A stretch of DNA of 64,000 nucleotides from Paenibacillus koleovorans NBRC 103111 (GCF_004000845.1 NZ_BIMA01000013.1:31718-95717), one strand, 5' to 3'. Shown: positions 12,010 to 20,709, numbered from the stretch's first letter. The notes: generated by a model not told the origin, from the sequence alone. Numbers and translations: made by a program.

Positions 12010-12061
12010 CGAATGTTTGTTCCCATCCCTCATTATACACCTTTTAAAGCTGGATTTGCAA
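12010..12061 (-). promoter_or_regulatory. Sigma-A promoter with LexA/DinR-like box upstream of uvrB
   Basis: On the minus strand, TTGCAA (12056-12061), an 18-base spacer and TATAAT (12032-12037) form a near-consensus promoter. Just downstream of the -10, at 12010-12023, lies GGAACAAACATTCG, which matches the Gram-positive LexA (DinR) consensus GAAC-N4-GTTC with one half-site change (ATTC). Position and sequence fit SOS repression of uvrBA. This is inference; no binding data. Confidence 0.75.
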
Positions 12062-12069
12062 ACAGGTTA

Positions 12070-12109
12070 GAAAAGGAAAAGAGGGCGACGAATACCGCTT
12101 CGTCCCCTC
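12070..12109 (-). terminator. Terminator downstream of minJ
   Basis: Minus-strand stem GAGGGGACGAA / TTCGTCGCCCTC (12099-12109 with 12081-12092; one bulged base) followed by TTTTCCTTTT. It lies just after the minJ-like stop at 12122 and upstream of the uvrB promoter. Confidence 0.75.
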
Positions 12110-12121
12110 CATACAACTCCG

Positions 12122-13432
12122 TTAAACCGTCTCTCCAGCCGTCGGCACGCTAGGATGCGGGCGGGATCGAGCGCCTTTCCAAGGCCGCTTCCATAGCCCG
12201 AGCAAGCTGCTCTCCTTGGCCGACACATAGTATCTCGCACTTTCATCCGGACAAAGAATGACGCCCAGCTGATGGTGATCGCCCATGAACAACGCCCGGT
12301 TCACGAACTTGCTGTGTCCCTCCAGATTGAGCACCTCCAGCTTGCAATAGGCCGGATTGATGCTCAGCGCCTGGTACAGCTCGATGCGGGTGCGGACCGG
12401 CGTCCCGTTCACCTTGACGATAATCTCGCCCGCTTCCAGCCCCATATCGGCCGCAGGCCCGTTCGGCAGCACCGCCAGAATCGTTAGCCCGGCCGGGCCG
12501 TGCACGAATCTGGGCATCTCCTGCGCTTCCTCCCGCCGACCCAGCCACACTACCGCTTCATGAAGCGCGATGACGCCGAAGGAAGCGAGCGCGATCAGCG
12601 GCTGCTGCCACTCCGCCAACAAAGCCAGCCCTAGCACGACTACTCCGTACACAGCCAGGCGAATGGCGCTCCCGGCCGCTTTGGCCCCGGGCAGGCGCGA
12701 CATCGTCGATTCCGCATACCCGAGCATCGCCGGGAACGCGATGAACCCCCAGCCGGCCGTCCATAGCGCGTCTCCCAACAACGGCGTCCAAGGCAGCTCC
12801 ACTGTCGCCCCGCCCGACGCCATTGGCACGAGCAGGAACAGCGGCACCGGCCAAAATTGTTGCAACCGATAGCTGCCCACCATACGCCCGCGCTTGTTCT
12901 CGACGAAGAGCGGCATCGCCATCCGGCTGCCCTGCCAGCGGACGAGGAACGCTTCAATCAAGTGCAGGACGGCGGCCAAGGCGATCAGCGACGGCATCGG
13001 CAGCCCCTCCAACGACCCTAGCAGCCTCGGCCATAGAGAGCCTTCCGCCACCGACGGTCCCAGCAGCGTCGCCAGCTCGTTCAGCAACCCCAACACACCG
13101 ACCGCATACGCCATGCAGAGAAACCGGAGGCGCAGCAGCGCCAGCACGATCGTAGTTCCCCATAGCCACAGCACGGCGGCAGGCGTGAGCGAAGCGCCGA
13201 CGAAAGCCATGACCACCGAACCGAGAAAGCCGGCAATGATGCCCCCGAGCAAGGTCCGCCAAGTCGTATCCAGCAGGAAATGCAGCCTTGTCGAGAACAG
13301 CTTCCGTTCCAGCTGAATCTGTTTATGATATTGAAACGCTACGAACAAAATCCCGATCAAATAAAACGGCTGGACCAAGCTTTGCACGAAAGCGTCCAGC
13401 AAACGATCCAATATGTCGAGCGTTAATTCCAT
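12122..13432 (-). CDS. minJ: MinJ-like polytopic membrane protein with C-terminal PDZ domain
   Basis: 436 residues. In Bacillus subtilis MinJ bridges DivIVA and MinD at the poles and septum and so positions division-site selection. The N-terminal ~300 residues hold several TM helices (e.g. FYLIGILFVAFQYHKQ, LLGGIIAGFLGSVVMAFVGA, LGLALLAEWQQPLIALASFG). A PDZ domain follows (about residues 320-400), with AGLTILAVLPNGPAADMGLE and AGEIIVKVNGTPVRTRIELY. Gene order uvrA-uvrB-minJ-ctpB-ftsX-ftsE matches B. subtilis, which supports the name better than sequence alone. It is separated from ctpB by a terminator, so it probably has its own promoter. Confidence 0.8.
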   Translation of the reverse strand: MELTLDILDRLLDAFVQSLVQPFYLIGILFVAFQYHKQIQLERKLFSTRLHFLLDTTWRTLLGGIIAGFLGSVVMAFVGASLTPAAVLWLWGTTIVLALLRLRFLCMAYAVGVLGLLNELATLLGPSVAEGSLWPRLLGSLEGLPMPSLIALAAVLHLIEAFLVRWQGSRMAMPLFVENKRGRMVGSYRLQQFWPVPLFLLVPMASGGATVELPWTPLLGDALWTAGWGFIAFPAMLGYAESTMSRLPGAKAAGSAIRLAVYGVVVLGLALLAEWQQPLIALASFGVIALHEAVVWLGRREEAQEMPRFVHGPAGLTILAVLPNGPAADMGLEAGEIIVKVNGTPVRTRIELYQALSINPAYCKLEVLNLEGHSKFVNRALFMGDHHQLGVILCPDESARYYVSAKESSLLGLWKRPWKGARSRPHPSVPTAGETV

Positions 13433-13463
13433 ATGTAATCTCCTCGTTCTCTACCAGCATCAC

Positions 13464-13505
13464 AAAAAAAAGGAAAGAAGGCCGATTCACTCGAACCTTC
13501 TCTCC
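13464..13505 (-). terminator. Terminator downstream of ctpB
   Basis: Minus-strand stem GGAGAGAAGG / CCTTCTTTCC (13496-13505 with 13472-13481, one G-U pair) and a 14-base loop, followed by a run of eight T. It lies between ctpB (stop 13569) and minJ (start 13432). Confidence 0.85.
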
Positions 13506-13568
13506 TCTTTCGACACGCCGACGGCAATATCCTGCACCACCGCGCAATTATCCAACGTTTCCCTCCGA

Positions 13569-15032
13569 TTACTTGGCCGCAGCGCCACTCACATAATTCA
13601 CAGCCGACTTCAGCTGCAAATCATTCTTCGGGTTGCGAATTTCTTTGGACACCGCTTCCTCCAGCTTCACCGCCGTCTTCTCGTCCACTTCTCCGGTAAC
13701 CGGCAAATTGTTCAACCGTTGGAACGCCTTGACCGCCGTCACCGTCTGTTCGTTGAAGTAGCCGTCCGTACGGCCCGGAGCTTGCCCGATACCTACCAGC
13801 ATCGTCTGAAGATTTTTCACGTCGTCGCCGGTCATATCCAGCCTGAGCACCGTTTTCTTGGACAGCGGAGCGACCTTGAAGTAAGCCGGCTGCTCTACCG
13901 CGATGTCCGGGGCGATGCCTTTCTTATGAATCCAATCGCCGTTCGGCGTCAGCCATTTCATGATCGTCATCTTGATGTTGCTGCCGTCGCCCAGCTCTTT
14001 GTCGAACGTCACCTGAACCGTACCCTTGCCGTAAGTCTTCTCGCCTACCAGCTTGGCTCCGCCCATCTGCTGAAGCGCTCCGGCCATAATTTCCGACGCG
14101 CTGGCGCTGCCGTTGTTGATAAGCACCGCTACGGGATATTTTTTGCCTGTGCCTTTGACCGACAGTGTCGATTGCTTCTGCCCATCGCGATCCTCCACCT
14201 GCACGATCGGCTTGCCCTGTGGAACGAACGGTTCCGACATCTCGATGACCGCCGGGAACAGCCCCCCCGGATTGCTGCGCACGTCGATGACTAGACCTTT
14301 CATCCCTTGATCCTCCAACTGCTTGAGCGCTTCCTTGAACTTCTGCGCGGTATGCGAGACGTATTCGCGAATTTCGATTTTGCCGATCTGCCCTTCGAGC
14401 ATCTCCGAGTATATCGTCTCGACCGGGATATCGTCCCGCACGACGATCACTTCAATCGAATCCATGCCGCTGCGCATAATTCCCAATTTCGCCTGCGAGC
14501 CTTTGGGACCGCGAATTTTGCTCACCGCTTCGGTCAACGTCAGCCCGTCCAGCTTCTCCCCATTCACCGATAAAATCAGGTCGTTCGGCAAAATGCCCGC
14601 TTTCTCCGCCGGAGAGCCTTTAATTGGAGACACCACCTTCACCCGGCCGTCCTCCAGCGACACTTCCGCGCCGATCCCCTGGAACGTCGAGTTCAGCACA
14701 TCCTGGAATTGACCGGCTTCCTTCGGATCCATGTAAGTGGAATACGGATCGTTCAGCGCATCCAGCATGCCGTTGACCGCCCCGTCGATGAGCTTGCCCC
14801 GGTCGATCTGCGTCAAATAATTGTCCTGTATCAGATGATACGCCGTCGACAGCTTCTTGAGCTCCGCCGCCGTGAACTCGCCCGGCTTCGCCGTCGAGCC
14901 GTTCGAAACGCCCGATTCTCCGCTCGCCAAACTGGAGGGCCTCACGATGGTCAATGTCAAGATGCTGCTCGCAAACATCCCTAACAGCAGAAATGCAACA
15001 AATACGACTAAATTGCGGCCTCTCAAAAACAT
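13569..15032 (-). CDS. ctpB: S41 family C-terminal processing protease with PDZ and PG-binding domains
   Basis: About 487 residues from ATG 15032 (AAGGGCGG upstream); a GTG at 15053 would add seven residues. One N-terminal TM anchor (LVVFVAFLLLGMFASSILTL), a PDZ domain (about 110-200; SPAEKAGILPNDLILSVNGE), then the S41 protease domain with the catalytic Ser in NNGSASASEIMAGAL and the catalytic Lys in EKTYGKGTVQ. A C-terminal peptidoglycan-binding-1 module follows (VKNLQTMLVGIGQ...YFNEQTVTAVKAFQ). CtpB of B. subtilis cleaves SpoIVFA during sporulation; paralogues act in wall turnover. Its position between minJ and the M23/ftsEX genes suggests a division or sporulation role here. The symbol rests on synteny. 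Confidence 0.88.
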   Translation of the reverse strand: MFLRGRNLVVFVAFLLLGMFASSILTLTIVRPSSLASGESGVSNGSTAKPGEFTAAELKKLSTAYHLIQDNYLTQIDRGKLIDGAVNGMLDALNDPYSTYMDPKEAGQFQDVLNSTFQGIGAEVSLEDGRVKVVSPIKGSPAEKAGILPNDLILSVNGEKLDGLTLTEAVSKIRGPKGSQAKLGIMRSGMDSIEVIVVRDDIPVETIYSEMLEGQIGKIEIREYVSHTAQKFKEALKQLEDQGMKGLVIDVRSNPGGLFPAVIEMSEPFVPQGKPIVQVEDRDGQKQSTLSVKGTGKKYPVAVLINNGSASASEIMAGALQQMGGAKLVGEKTYGKGTVQVTFDKELGDGSNIKMTIMKWLTPNGDWIHKKGIAPDIAVEQPAYFKVAPLSKKTVLRLDMTGDDVKNLQTMLVGIGQAPGRTDGYFNEQTVTAVKAFQRLNNLPVTGEVDEKTAVKLEEAVSKEIRNPKNDLQLKSAVNYVSGAAAK

Positions 15033-15156
15033 TCGGTTCGCACCGCCCTTCACACCCGTCTTCTATTCCGAGGAACGCTCCTATTGTATGACAGGCCTGT
15101 ACCATTTATGAGTCCGACCCGTTTGCCCCACAGAACTATTCTACCATAGCTGCAGC

Positions 15157-15179
15157 AAAACGCGAGAATGGCTCCCGCG
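15157..15179 (-). terminator. Weak terminator between the M23 hydrolase gene and ctpB
   Basis: Minus-strand CGCGGGAG, a 5-base loop and CTCGCG (two unpaired bases), followed by TTTTG. Short and imperfect, so partial read-through into ctpB is likely. Confidence 0.4.
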
Positions 15180-15198
15180 CTTCGCTTGTATGGCTTTT

Positions 15199-16380
15199 TT
15201 ATCGGCCCACATATGGACCCGGATTGACCGGATTGTTGTTCAACCGCACTTCGAAGTGCAAGTGGTTCCCCGTCGAACGCCCGGTGGACCCGACTTCCGC
15301 GATTTTCTGTCCGCGCTTCACGGAGTCTCCTTCCTCCACGACAATGCCGCCGTTGCGGATATGGCCGTACCAAGTTTGGAGATTGCCGCCGTGATCGATA
15401 ACGACTGTATTGCCGTATCCGTTCGTATAGCGGGCGATAATGACGATGCCTTCTTCCGCCGCCTGGATCGCGGTGCCGGCTGGAGCCGGGATGTCGAAGC
15501 CGGTATGGTTGGCGTCCGCTTTGTTGATCGGATCGATCCGATAGCCGAAGCCCGACGACAGCGTTGTGCGTCCCGGCAAAGGCCAGTTCAGCTTGCCGCC
15601 GCTATAGGTCAGCTTGGCTTTGTTCTCCTCCAGCTTGCGATAGAGCGCTGCATTTTCTTGCGCCAGCTTGTTGACCGCCGCCAGCTGCGACTCGCTGATC
15701 TCCTCGAACGATTTCTCCTTGCTGCTCAGGCTTGCGATCAGCACTTCTTTTTCTTTCTCCTTGGCGACCAGGGTGTTCTTCATCACCTCGGCCTGTGTGG
15801 CCAAGTCCTGTACCTGCGCCAGCTGCGTCTCCACCTGCACCTTTTTATCGGCTACGACCTGACGGTCTCTCTTATTGGATTCGAGAATTTCCTTGTCCTG
15901 TCCGACGATGGACTTCAGAGCTTGGTAGCGATCCAGAAAATCGCTGAAGCTCGTCGAATCAAGCAGCACCTCGATGTAGGATACGAAGCCGTTCGTGTAC
16001 ATGAGCCGCAGGCGCGACTTCATCAGATTATCCCGGGCGACCACCCGCTCCTCGGCTTCCGTCAGCTGCTTGTTCGTTTCCTTGAGCTCGCCGATCACTT
16101 GCTCCTTCTGCGTGTTGAGGGCGGTCATTTGATCGTTCTGCGCTTCAATCTGCGTCAAGAGCTCTTGCATGTTTTTCGTTTCCTGGACTTTCTGGTTGGC
16201 GATATCCTTCTTCTGCTTCTCTGCGTCCTGCTGCTGCTTGGCGGCGTCGGCCGCTCTCTTCTCGTTCGCCTTAATCTGTGCGTTAATCTCAGCGTCTGTC
16301 AAGGCGTAGCCCGTATTCGGGACGGTGACCAGCAAAGCGATGCCGGCCGCCAGGATGAGGGACAGTGTCGTTCTTTTCAA
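15199..16380 (-). CDS. Secreted coiled-coil M23 peptidoglycan endopeptidase next to ftsEX
   Basis: 393 residues: signal peptide (MKRTTLSLILAAGIALLVTV), a long coiled coil (about 28-250; e.g. NMQELLTQIEAQNDQMTALN, KEQVIGELKETNKQLTEAEE), then a LytM/M23 domain (about 270-393). Zinc-site residues are visible as the H and D of NHTGFDIPAPAGTAI and the HLHF of STGNHLHFEVRLNNNP. This EnvC-like layout is the one found for hydrolases or activators gated by FtsEX through the coiled coil; B. subtilis uses CwlO (a different catalytic domain) for that job. It lies immediately downstream of ftsX (43 bp), so FtsEX control is a reasonable inference. It is predicted to act outside the membrane on peptide cross-links. 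Confidence 0.9.
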   Translation of the reverse strand: MKRTTLSLILAAGIALLVTVPNTGYALTDAEINAQIKANEKRAADAAKQQQDAEKQKKDIANQKVQETKNMQELLTQIEAQNDQMTALNTQKEQVIGELKETNKQLTEAEERVVARDNLMKSRLRLMYTNGFVSYIEVLLDSTSFSDFLDRYQALKSIVGQDKEILESNKRDRQVVADKKVQVETQLAQVQDLATQAEVMKNTLVAKEKEKEVLIASLSSKEKSFEEISESQLAAVNKLAQENAALYRKLEENKAKLTYSGGKLNWPLPGRTTLSSGFGYRIDPINKADANHTGFDIPAPAGTAIQAAEEGIVIIARYTNGYGNTVVIDHGGNLQTWYGHIRNGGIVVEEGDSVKRGQKIAEVGSTGRSTGNHLHFEVRLNNNPVNPGPYVGR

Positions 16381-16422
16381 AACCGTTCGATTCCTCCTTC
16401 TAACCTTACGTGGTACGTGATT

Positions 16423-17340
16423 TTAGACCCGCAAAAATTTACGAACGGAAAGCAAGCTTCCCCAAATGCCGATCAGAATGCCGATGCCCAGCAGCAAGCC
16501 GATAACCGGCCACATCAAATCTTGCAGTGTGATGAGCTTTACCAGCATCAGCCCGAGCTCGAGCTTCGTGTAGTTGTAGAGCTGCATATAGCCGTAGAGC
16601 AGGATCCCGACCGGGATCATCGATCCGACTAGCCCCAGCAAGCCGCCTTCAATGAAGAAGGGCCAGCGGATAAAGCCGTTCGTCGCGCCGACCAGCTTCA
16701 TGATGCCGATTTCCTTGCGGCGGGCGTGGATCGTGATCTTGATGGTGTTGGAAATAAGGAACATTGCCGTGAAGGCCAGCAGCGCTACGAATAGGAGACC
16801 AACGTTGCGGACGATCGCCGTGATTTTGAACAGCGTCTCGACGGTGCCTTTGCCATAGCTGATCTTGTAGATCGGCGGCGGGTTTTTGCCGGTATTGATC
16901 TGGCTGATCTGAGCGGCGACTTGGCTGACCATGTGCGGGTCGCTCACTTCGACCGTGTACGAGTCATTGAGCGGGTTGTTCGTGCCGTCGAAGCCTTCGA
17001 GCAGCGATTGGCCGTCCTGGCCGAGCTTTTCCCGCAAAATACCCAGGCCGTCCTCCTTGGAGACAAATGTCACTTTGCCTACCTCCGGAATGGCGGCGAT
17101 CTGCGCTCGCACAGCTGTGATCTGCGCCTCCGGCGTGTTGACTTCCAAGTAGACGCGAACTTCGACTTGGCTCTCGATCTGCGTCGCCAGGAAATTCACG
17201 TTCAGCGCCAGGATGAGGAAAACGCCGAGAATGAAGAGCGAGATGGAAATGGCCGCTACGGAAGCAAAGGTCATCCAGCCGTTGCGGATGATGTTGCGGG
17301 TGCCTTCCCGGGTATGGCGGACGAAGGTTCTAATCTTCAT
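16423..17340 (-). CDS. ftsX: Cell division/wall-hydrolase regulator FtsX (permease-like)
   Basis: 305 residues. A cytoplasmic N-terminus, TM1 (about 20-45, WMTFASVAAISISLFILGVF), a ~125-residue extracellular domain (VEVRVYLEVNTPEAQITAVR...), then three TM helices (VGLLFVALLAFTAMFLISNT; a second near LLGLVGSMIPVGILLYGY; and IGLLLGIGILIGIWGSLLS). This is the four-helix FtsX fold. With FtsE it forms an ABC-type complex that transmits ATP hydrolysis to extracellular peptidoglycan hydrolases. Its start overlaps the ftsE stop by 11 bases, and the M23 hydrolase gene follows directly. Confidence 0.97.
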   Translation of the reverse strand: MKIRTFVRHTREGTRNIIRNGWMTFASVAAISISLFILGVFLILALNVNFLATQIESQVEVRVYLEVNTPEAQITAVRAQIAAIPEVGKVTFVSKEDGLGILREKLGQDGQSLLEGFDGTNNPLNDSYTVEVSDPHMVSQVAAQISQINTGKNPPPIYKISYGKGTVETLFKITAIVRNVGLLFVALLAFTAMFLISNTIKITIHARRKEIGIMKLVGATNGFIRWPFFIEGGLLGLVGSMIPVGILLYGYMQLYNYTKLELGLMLVKLITLQDLMWPVIGLLLGIGILIGIWGSLLSVRKFLRV

Positions 17341-18016
17341 AGCCGTACTCCCCTCTAGCCTCGTCCCGCGCGATCAGTCCTTTTTCTACGGCCAGTACCC
17401 GCTTGCGCATTGTGTTGACGATTTCCCGGTTGTGCGTAGCCATGACGATTGTGGCACCCCGGAAATTGATTTCTTCCAGCAGCTTCATGATGTCCCAGGA
17501 CGTCTCGGGATCGAGGTTCCCGGTAGGCTCGTCCGCGATGATGACCGACGGATTGTTCACGATCGCTCTCGCAATCGCCACCCGCTGCTGCTCGCCGCCG
17601 GACAGTTGGCCCGGGTAGGAGGCCAGCTTGTTTTTGAGCCGCACCAGCTCGAGCACATCCTGCGTCCGTTTCTTGATCAGCTTCTTCGGCGCTTCGACCA
17701 CTTCCATCGCGAAGGCGACATTTTCGTACACCGTCAGCTTGGGAAGCAGTTTGTAGTCTTGGAAAATGACGCCGATGTTGCGTCTCACGTACGGAATTTT
17801 GCGCTGCTTCAGCCTCTCCAGGTTAAAGCCGTTCACGAAGATGTGGCCTTTGGTCGGCCGCTCCTCGCGATATATCAATTTCATGAAAGTGGACTTTCCG
17901 GCACCGGAAGGGCCTACCACATAAACGAATTCATTCGGATCAATCTTCACGCTGATGCCTCTCAGCGCGTGCGTGCCGTCCGGATACGTCTTCCAGACGT
18001 CCTGCATTTCAATCAT
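17330..18016 (-). CDS. ftsE: Cell division ATP-binding protein FtsE
   Basis: 228 residues from ATG 18016, chosen because GAAGGA lies upstream at normal spacing and the length matches B. subtilis FtsE; an in-frame start at 18049 adds 11 residues with no family match. Walker [16 protein letters not shown]-loop [20 protein letters not shown], signature [15 protein letters not shown], Walker [15 protein letters not shown]-loop ATHNREIV. It is the ATPase partner of FtsX and the first gene of the ftsE-ftsX-M23 hydrolase unit. Confidence 0.97.
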   Translation of the reverse strand: MIEMQDVWKTYPDGTHALRGISVKIDPNEFVYVVGPSGAGKSTFMKLIYREERPTKGHIFVNGFNLERLKQRKIPYVRRNIGVIFQDYKLLPKLTVYENVAFAMEVVEAPKKLIKKRTQDVLELVRLKNKLASYPGQLSGGEQQRVAIARAIVNNPSVIIADEPTGNLDPETSWDIMKLLEEINFRGATIVMATHNREIVNTMRKRVLAVEKGLIARDEARGEYGYED

Positions 18017-18744
18017 TCCATCACGTCCTTCGCAAACCCCGCCAACCAAGGGACATTGTTGCTTTTTTGGTGCTCGCGGAAGAGAAACTGTGAGGCCGCA
18101 AGTAGCTGCATCCTAACCGTACCCTAGCCCTGTTGAGCCTTTCCCGTGACCGAAACTCGTCCGAGAAGCCTATACACCTGCGTCATTGGAAATAGTTAGC
18201 TACTAAGAGTTCGACACGAAATCCGCAAATCCTCTATGTTCTGGTTAAATTCAACACATTGTTGCATTCGGGTGCAAGATATTGCAGGATTTGATGCATT
18301 TCGCTCGGATTGGCGGCCGGATAGCGAATGATCGGGAAATTTGTGGGGAAATAGTTGGACGACCTGGCGCATATAGATGGGAGTGTGGTTGTGTACGAGC
18401 GTGGGGCGGTTGATGGGGATAGGGATGGGGTAGGGATGATCGGGGAGCCGGGCGTTAGTTTGGTCAGAGGTACGGAAAGAGCGAGTGTCAGGGTAGTAGA
18501 TGAAGGTTGGTGTTTGGCGGACAATAGGTTCGCTATTCAGGGCGTTTTGGGCGATTCCTTCAATTTGGCGGACATAGGGTACCTTATTTGGCGAAATGGC
18601 GGGGTTTTGGCGAGGTTTAGGAGGCAATAAAGGCTCCTGTGTCCGCAAAGATTTGGGTGGGGGGTCGATTCGAGGCAGGTTGGTTACTTGTCGGTTAGTG
18701 CTGAGCGATACGAAGCGGGCGGTACAATAGGAGGCGCGGTGCAG
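18017..18744. other. Gene-free interval between ftsE and the VanW-family gene
   Basis: About 730 bp between divergent genes. It must hold the promoters of both ftsE (minus) and the VanW gene (plus), though I see no consensus pair good enough to report. The right part (18513-18650) carries the degenerate tandem repeat listed separately. Open frames on both strands here have no ribosome binding site or recognisable protein and look like by-products of GT-rich sequence. Confidence 0.6.
18513..18650. repeat. Degenerate ~51-bp intergenic tandem repeat
   Basis: The 11-mer TTTGGCGGACA occurs at 18513 and again at 18564, with a diverged copy TTTAGGAGGCA at 18616, giving a period of 51-52 bp. Each copy is followed by a small dyad: AATAG-GTTCG-CTATT in unit 1, ATAGG-GTA-CCTTAT in unit 2, a weaker AATAAAGG-CTCC in unit 3. 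T/G-rich filler (GGCGTTTTGGGCGA, GGGGTTTTGGCGAG) separates them. It resembles the interspersed intergenic elements common in Paenibacillus genomes; that comparison is from memory. Confidence 0.55.
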
Positions 18745-20670
18745 ATGCGGTACTGGCAGGGAGGCGGGAACATGCGGTGGTCCTGGCGGAGCGTGAATCG
18801 GGTTTTGATTATTTGTATTGTAGTCTGGGGCTCGGCGTTTGGGGCGTTGGCAGCGTATGCGTGGCGAGATTCGTTCCCCGCCGGGCTGGTGTGGGGCGAC
18901 TGGCAGCTCGGCGGGATGCGCGAGGAGGCGTTCCGCGCGGAGCTCGACCGCCGGGTGCAAGCGTTGCTCGCAAACCGCGTGCGGTTCGAGCTGCCCGCCG
19001 GTGGGAGCACCGACGCAGTCGGCAGTGCGAGCGCGGCGGGCAGCGACAGCAGCCCGATGGCAACGGCTGGCGCACGTGGAGCCGTCAGCAGTGCAAGCGC
19101 GGCGGGTAATGCTCTGGCGACAGGCGTGGGTGGAGCTAACGCAGCAGGCAGCAGCGGTAGCCCGGTGGCAACGGCCAGCACACGTGGAGCGGCGGTCAAT
19201 GCGCAAGCGGGCGGCAGTACAACGGGCGGGACGCTGCCGACGCAAAGCGCGAGCAACGCGCAAGCGGGCAGCGGCTCAGCCAGCCGCGCTCTACCCGCGG
19301 CGAGCACCACGCGCGGCGACGCGCAGGCCATCGCGCAAGGCGCGGCGGGCACGTTCAGCCTAGCGGAGCTAGGGCTGAGCGTGGACGCGTCGCGCCTCGA
19401 GGCGGCCGCCGAGCGGCTCTTCCGCGGCTCGCTGCTGGGGCGCGCCCGCGCGCGCTGGAGCCTGCGGCATGCCAGCGTGCCGCTCGAGCTGCTCATCGAC
19501 CGCATCGCCGCGCTGCGCGCCGTCGGCACGCTCTGGCCGCAGCTGCTGCAAGCGCACCCGCTGGACGCCCGCCGAGTCATCACCCCCGACGACCGGGTCG
19601 GCTACGTCCCCGGGCGCGCGGCCGACCAGATCGACGCCGACGCGCTCATCCTGGGGCTCGGCCAAGCGGCCGAGGAGCGCTTCGGCGCTTTGCCGACCGG
19701 CCCGTCCGGACACGGCAACCCGGAGCTGATCACCGCATCCGCGCCCGCATCGGCATCGACATCGGCCGCCCTTCGGCCGAAGCCGCTCGCCAACAGCAAC
19801 GAACCGATCGTCCTGCTAGTCCCGATCACCACGATCCAGCCGACCGTAACCGTGGACACCTTGCGCGCCGAAGGCATCGACCGCAAAATCGCCGAATTCA
19901 CCACCTTCTTCCCGATCAGCGGCGAAGGACGCAAGCACAACATCCGCTCCACCGCGCAGACGGTTCACGACATGGTGCTCAAACCGAATGAGGAGTTCGA
20001 CTACAACCGCATCATCCGCCAGACCGAAAAACAGTTCGGCTACAAAGAGGCGCCCGTCATCCTGAACGGCAAGCTCGTCCCGGGCGTCGGAGGCGGCATC
20101 TGCCAAGTGTCCACGACGCTCTACAACGCCGTGCTCCGCGCCGGGCTGCAGATCACCGAGCGCCGTAACCACTCCTTGCCCGTCAGCTACATACCGCTCG
20201 GGCAGGATGCAACGTTCGCCGACGGCTGGATCAACTTTCGCTTCCGCAACAACACCGGCAGCCACCTGCTCATCCGTACCGACGTGACCGAAACCGGCAT
20301 CACCGTCAAGCTGTTTGGTCGTATGCCGGACACGATGACCTACGAAATCTTTTCCAACACCCTGGAAACGATCGCCCCACCCGTCAAAGTCGTCGTCAAT
20401 CCGACGCTCGCCCCCGGTCAGGAAAGTCTGATTCAAGAAGGCAAGCCGGGCTACATCGTCGAGACGTATCGCATCCGCAAGCGTAACGGCGTTGAAGAAG
20501 CGCGCGAACTAATCTCGAAGGATACCTACCAAGCCCAGCCTACCCTTGTCGCCCGCAACAAAACGAACGAAGACCCAGCCAAACCGCCGGCCAAACCTAC
20601 CCCCGTCCCCGAGAAGCGAATTTTGCTCGAAGACGGCGTCAGCGGGCCTACGTTCAAATCTTTCCAATAA
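18745..20670 (+). CDS. Membrane-anchored VanW/G5 cell-wall protein with Ala/Gly/Ser repeat insert
   Basis: About 641 residues from ATG 18745 (AGGAGG 10 bases upstream); ATG 18772, preceded by GGGAGG at 7 bases, is equally plausible. After a TM anchor (VLIICIVVWGSAFGALAAYA) comes a PG_binding_4-like segment (WQLGGMREEAFRAELDRRVQ, later FSLAELGLSVDASRLEAA). That segment is interrupted by ~115 residues of Ala/Gly/Ser/Thr-rich low complexity (about 19005-19345), partly built from DNA repeats. A VanW domain follows (about 390-530; HNIRSTAQTVHDMVLKPNEE and VPGVGGGICQVSTTLYNAVL), then a G5-like module (PPVKVVVNPTLAPGQESLIQ). VanW proteins are surface proteins of unknown biochemistry linked to glycopeptide resistance clusters only by name. 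It is monocistronic, convergent with the aldolase gene 39 bp away. Confidence 0.88.
   Translation: MRYWQGGGNMRWSWRSVNRVLIICIVVWGSAFGALAAYAWRDSFPAGLVWGDWQLGGMREEAFRAELDRRVQALLANRVRFELPAGGSTDAVGSASAAGSDSSPMATAGARGAVSSASAAGNALATGVGGANAAGSSGSPVATASTRGAAVNAQAGGSTTGGTLPTQSASNAQAGSGSASRALPAASTTRGDAQAIAQGAAGTFSLAELGLSVDASRLEAAAERLFRGSLLGRARARWSLRHASVPLELLIDRIAALRAVGTLWPQLLQAHPLDARRVITPDDRVGYVPGRAADQIDADALILGLGQAAEERFGALPTGPSGHGNPELITASAPASASTSAALRPKPLANSNEPIVLLVPITTIQPTVTVDTLRAEGIDRKIAEFTTFFPISGEGRKHNIRSTAQTVHDMVLKPNEEFDYNRIIRQTEKQFGYKEAPVILNGKLVPGVGGGICQVSTTLYNAVLRAGLQITERRNHSLPVSYIPLGQDATFADGWINFRFRNNTGSHLLIRTDVTETGITVKLFGRMPDTMTYEIFSNTLETIAPPVKVVVNPTLAPGQESLIQEGKPGYIVETYRIRKRNGVEEARELISKDTYQAQPTLVARNKTNEDPAKPPAKPTPVPEKRILLEDGVSGPTFKSFQ
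19021..19190 (+). repeat. In-frame DNA repeats inside the VanW-family gene
   Basis: A ~31-base segment at 19052-19082 recurs at 19160-19190 (108 bases, 36 codons apart) with a few substitutions, encoding SPMATAGARGA and SPVATASTRGA. A second unit encoding GSASAAGS (from 19021) recurs 66 bases later as SSASAAGN. Both offsets are multiples of three, so copies expand the low-complexity linker without breaking the frame. Confidence 0.7.
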
Positions 20671-20709
20671 TTCCGCAGACTTGATTCGGCCTATCTTCAT
20701 TCTCTACTA

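Noticed and set aside
18196..19263. A 355-codon open frame on the minus strand across the ftsE-VanW interval
   Set aside because: Pro/Arg-rich product with no family, overlapping the VanW gene and the intergenic repeat; no supported start.
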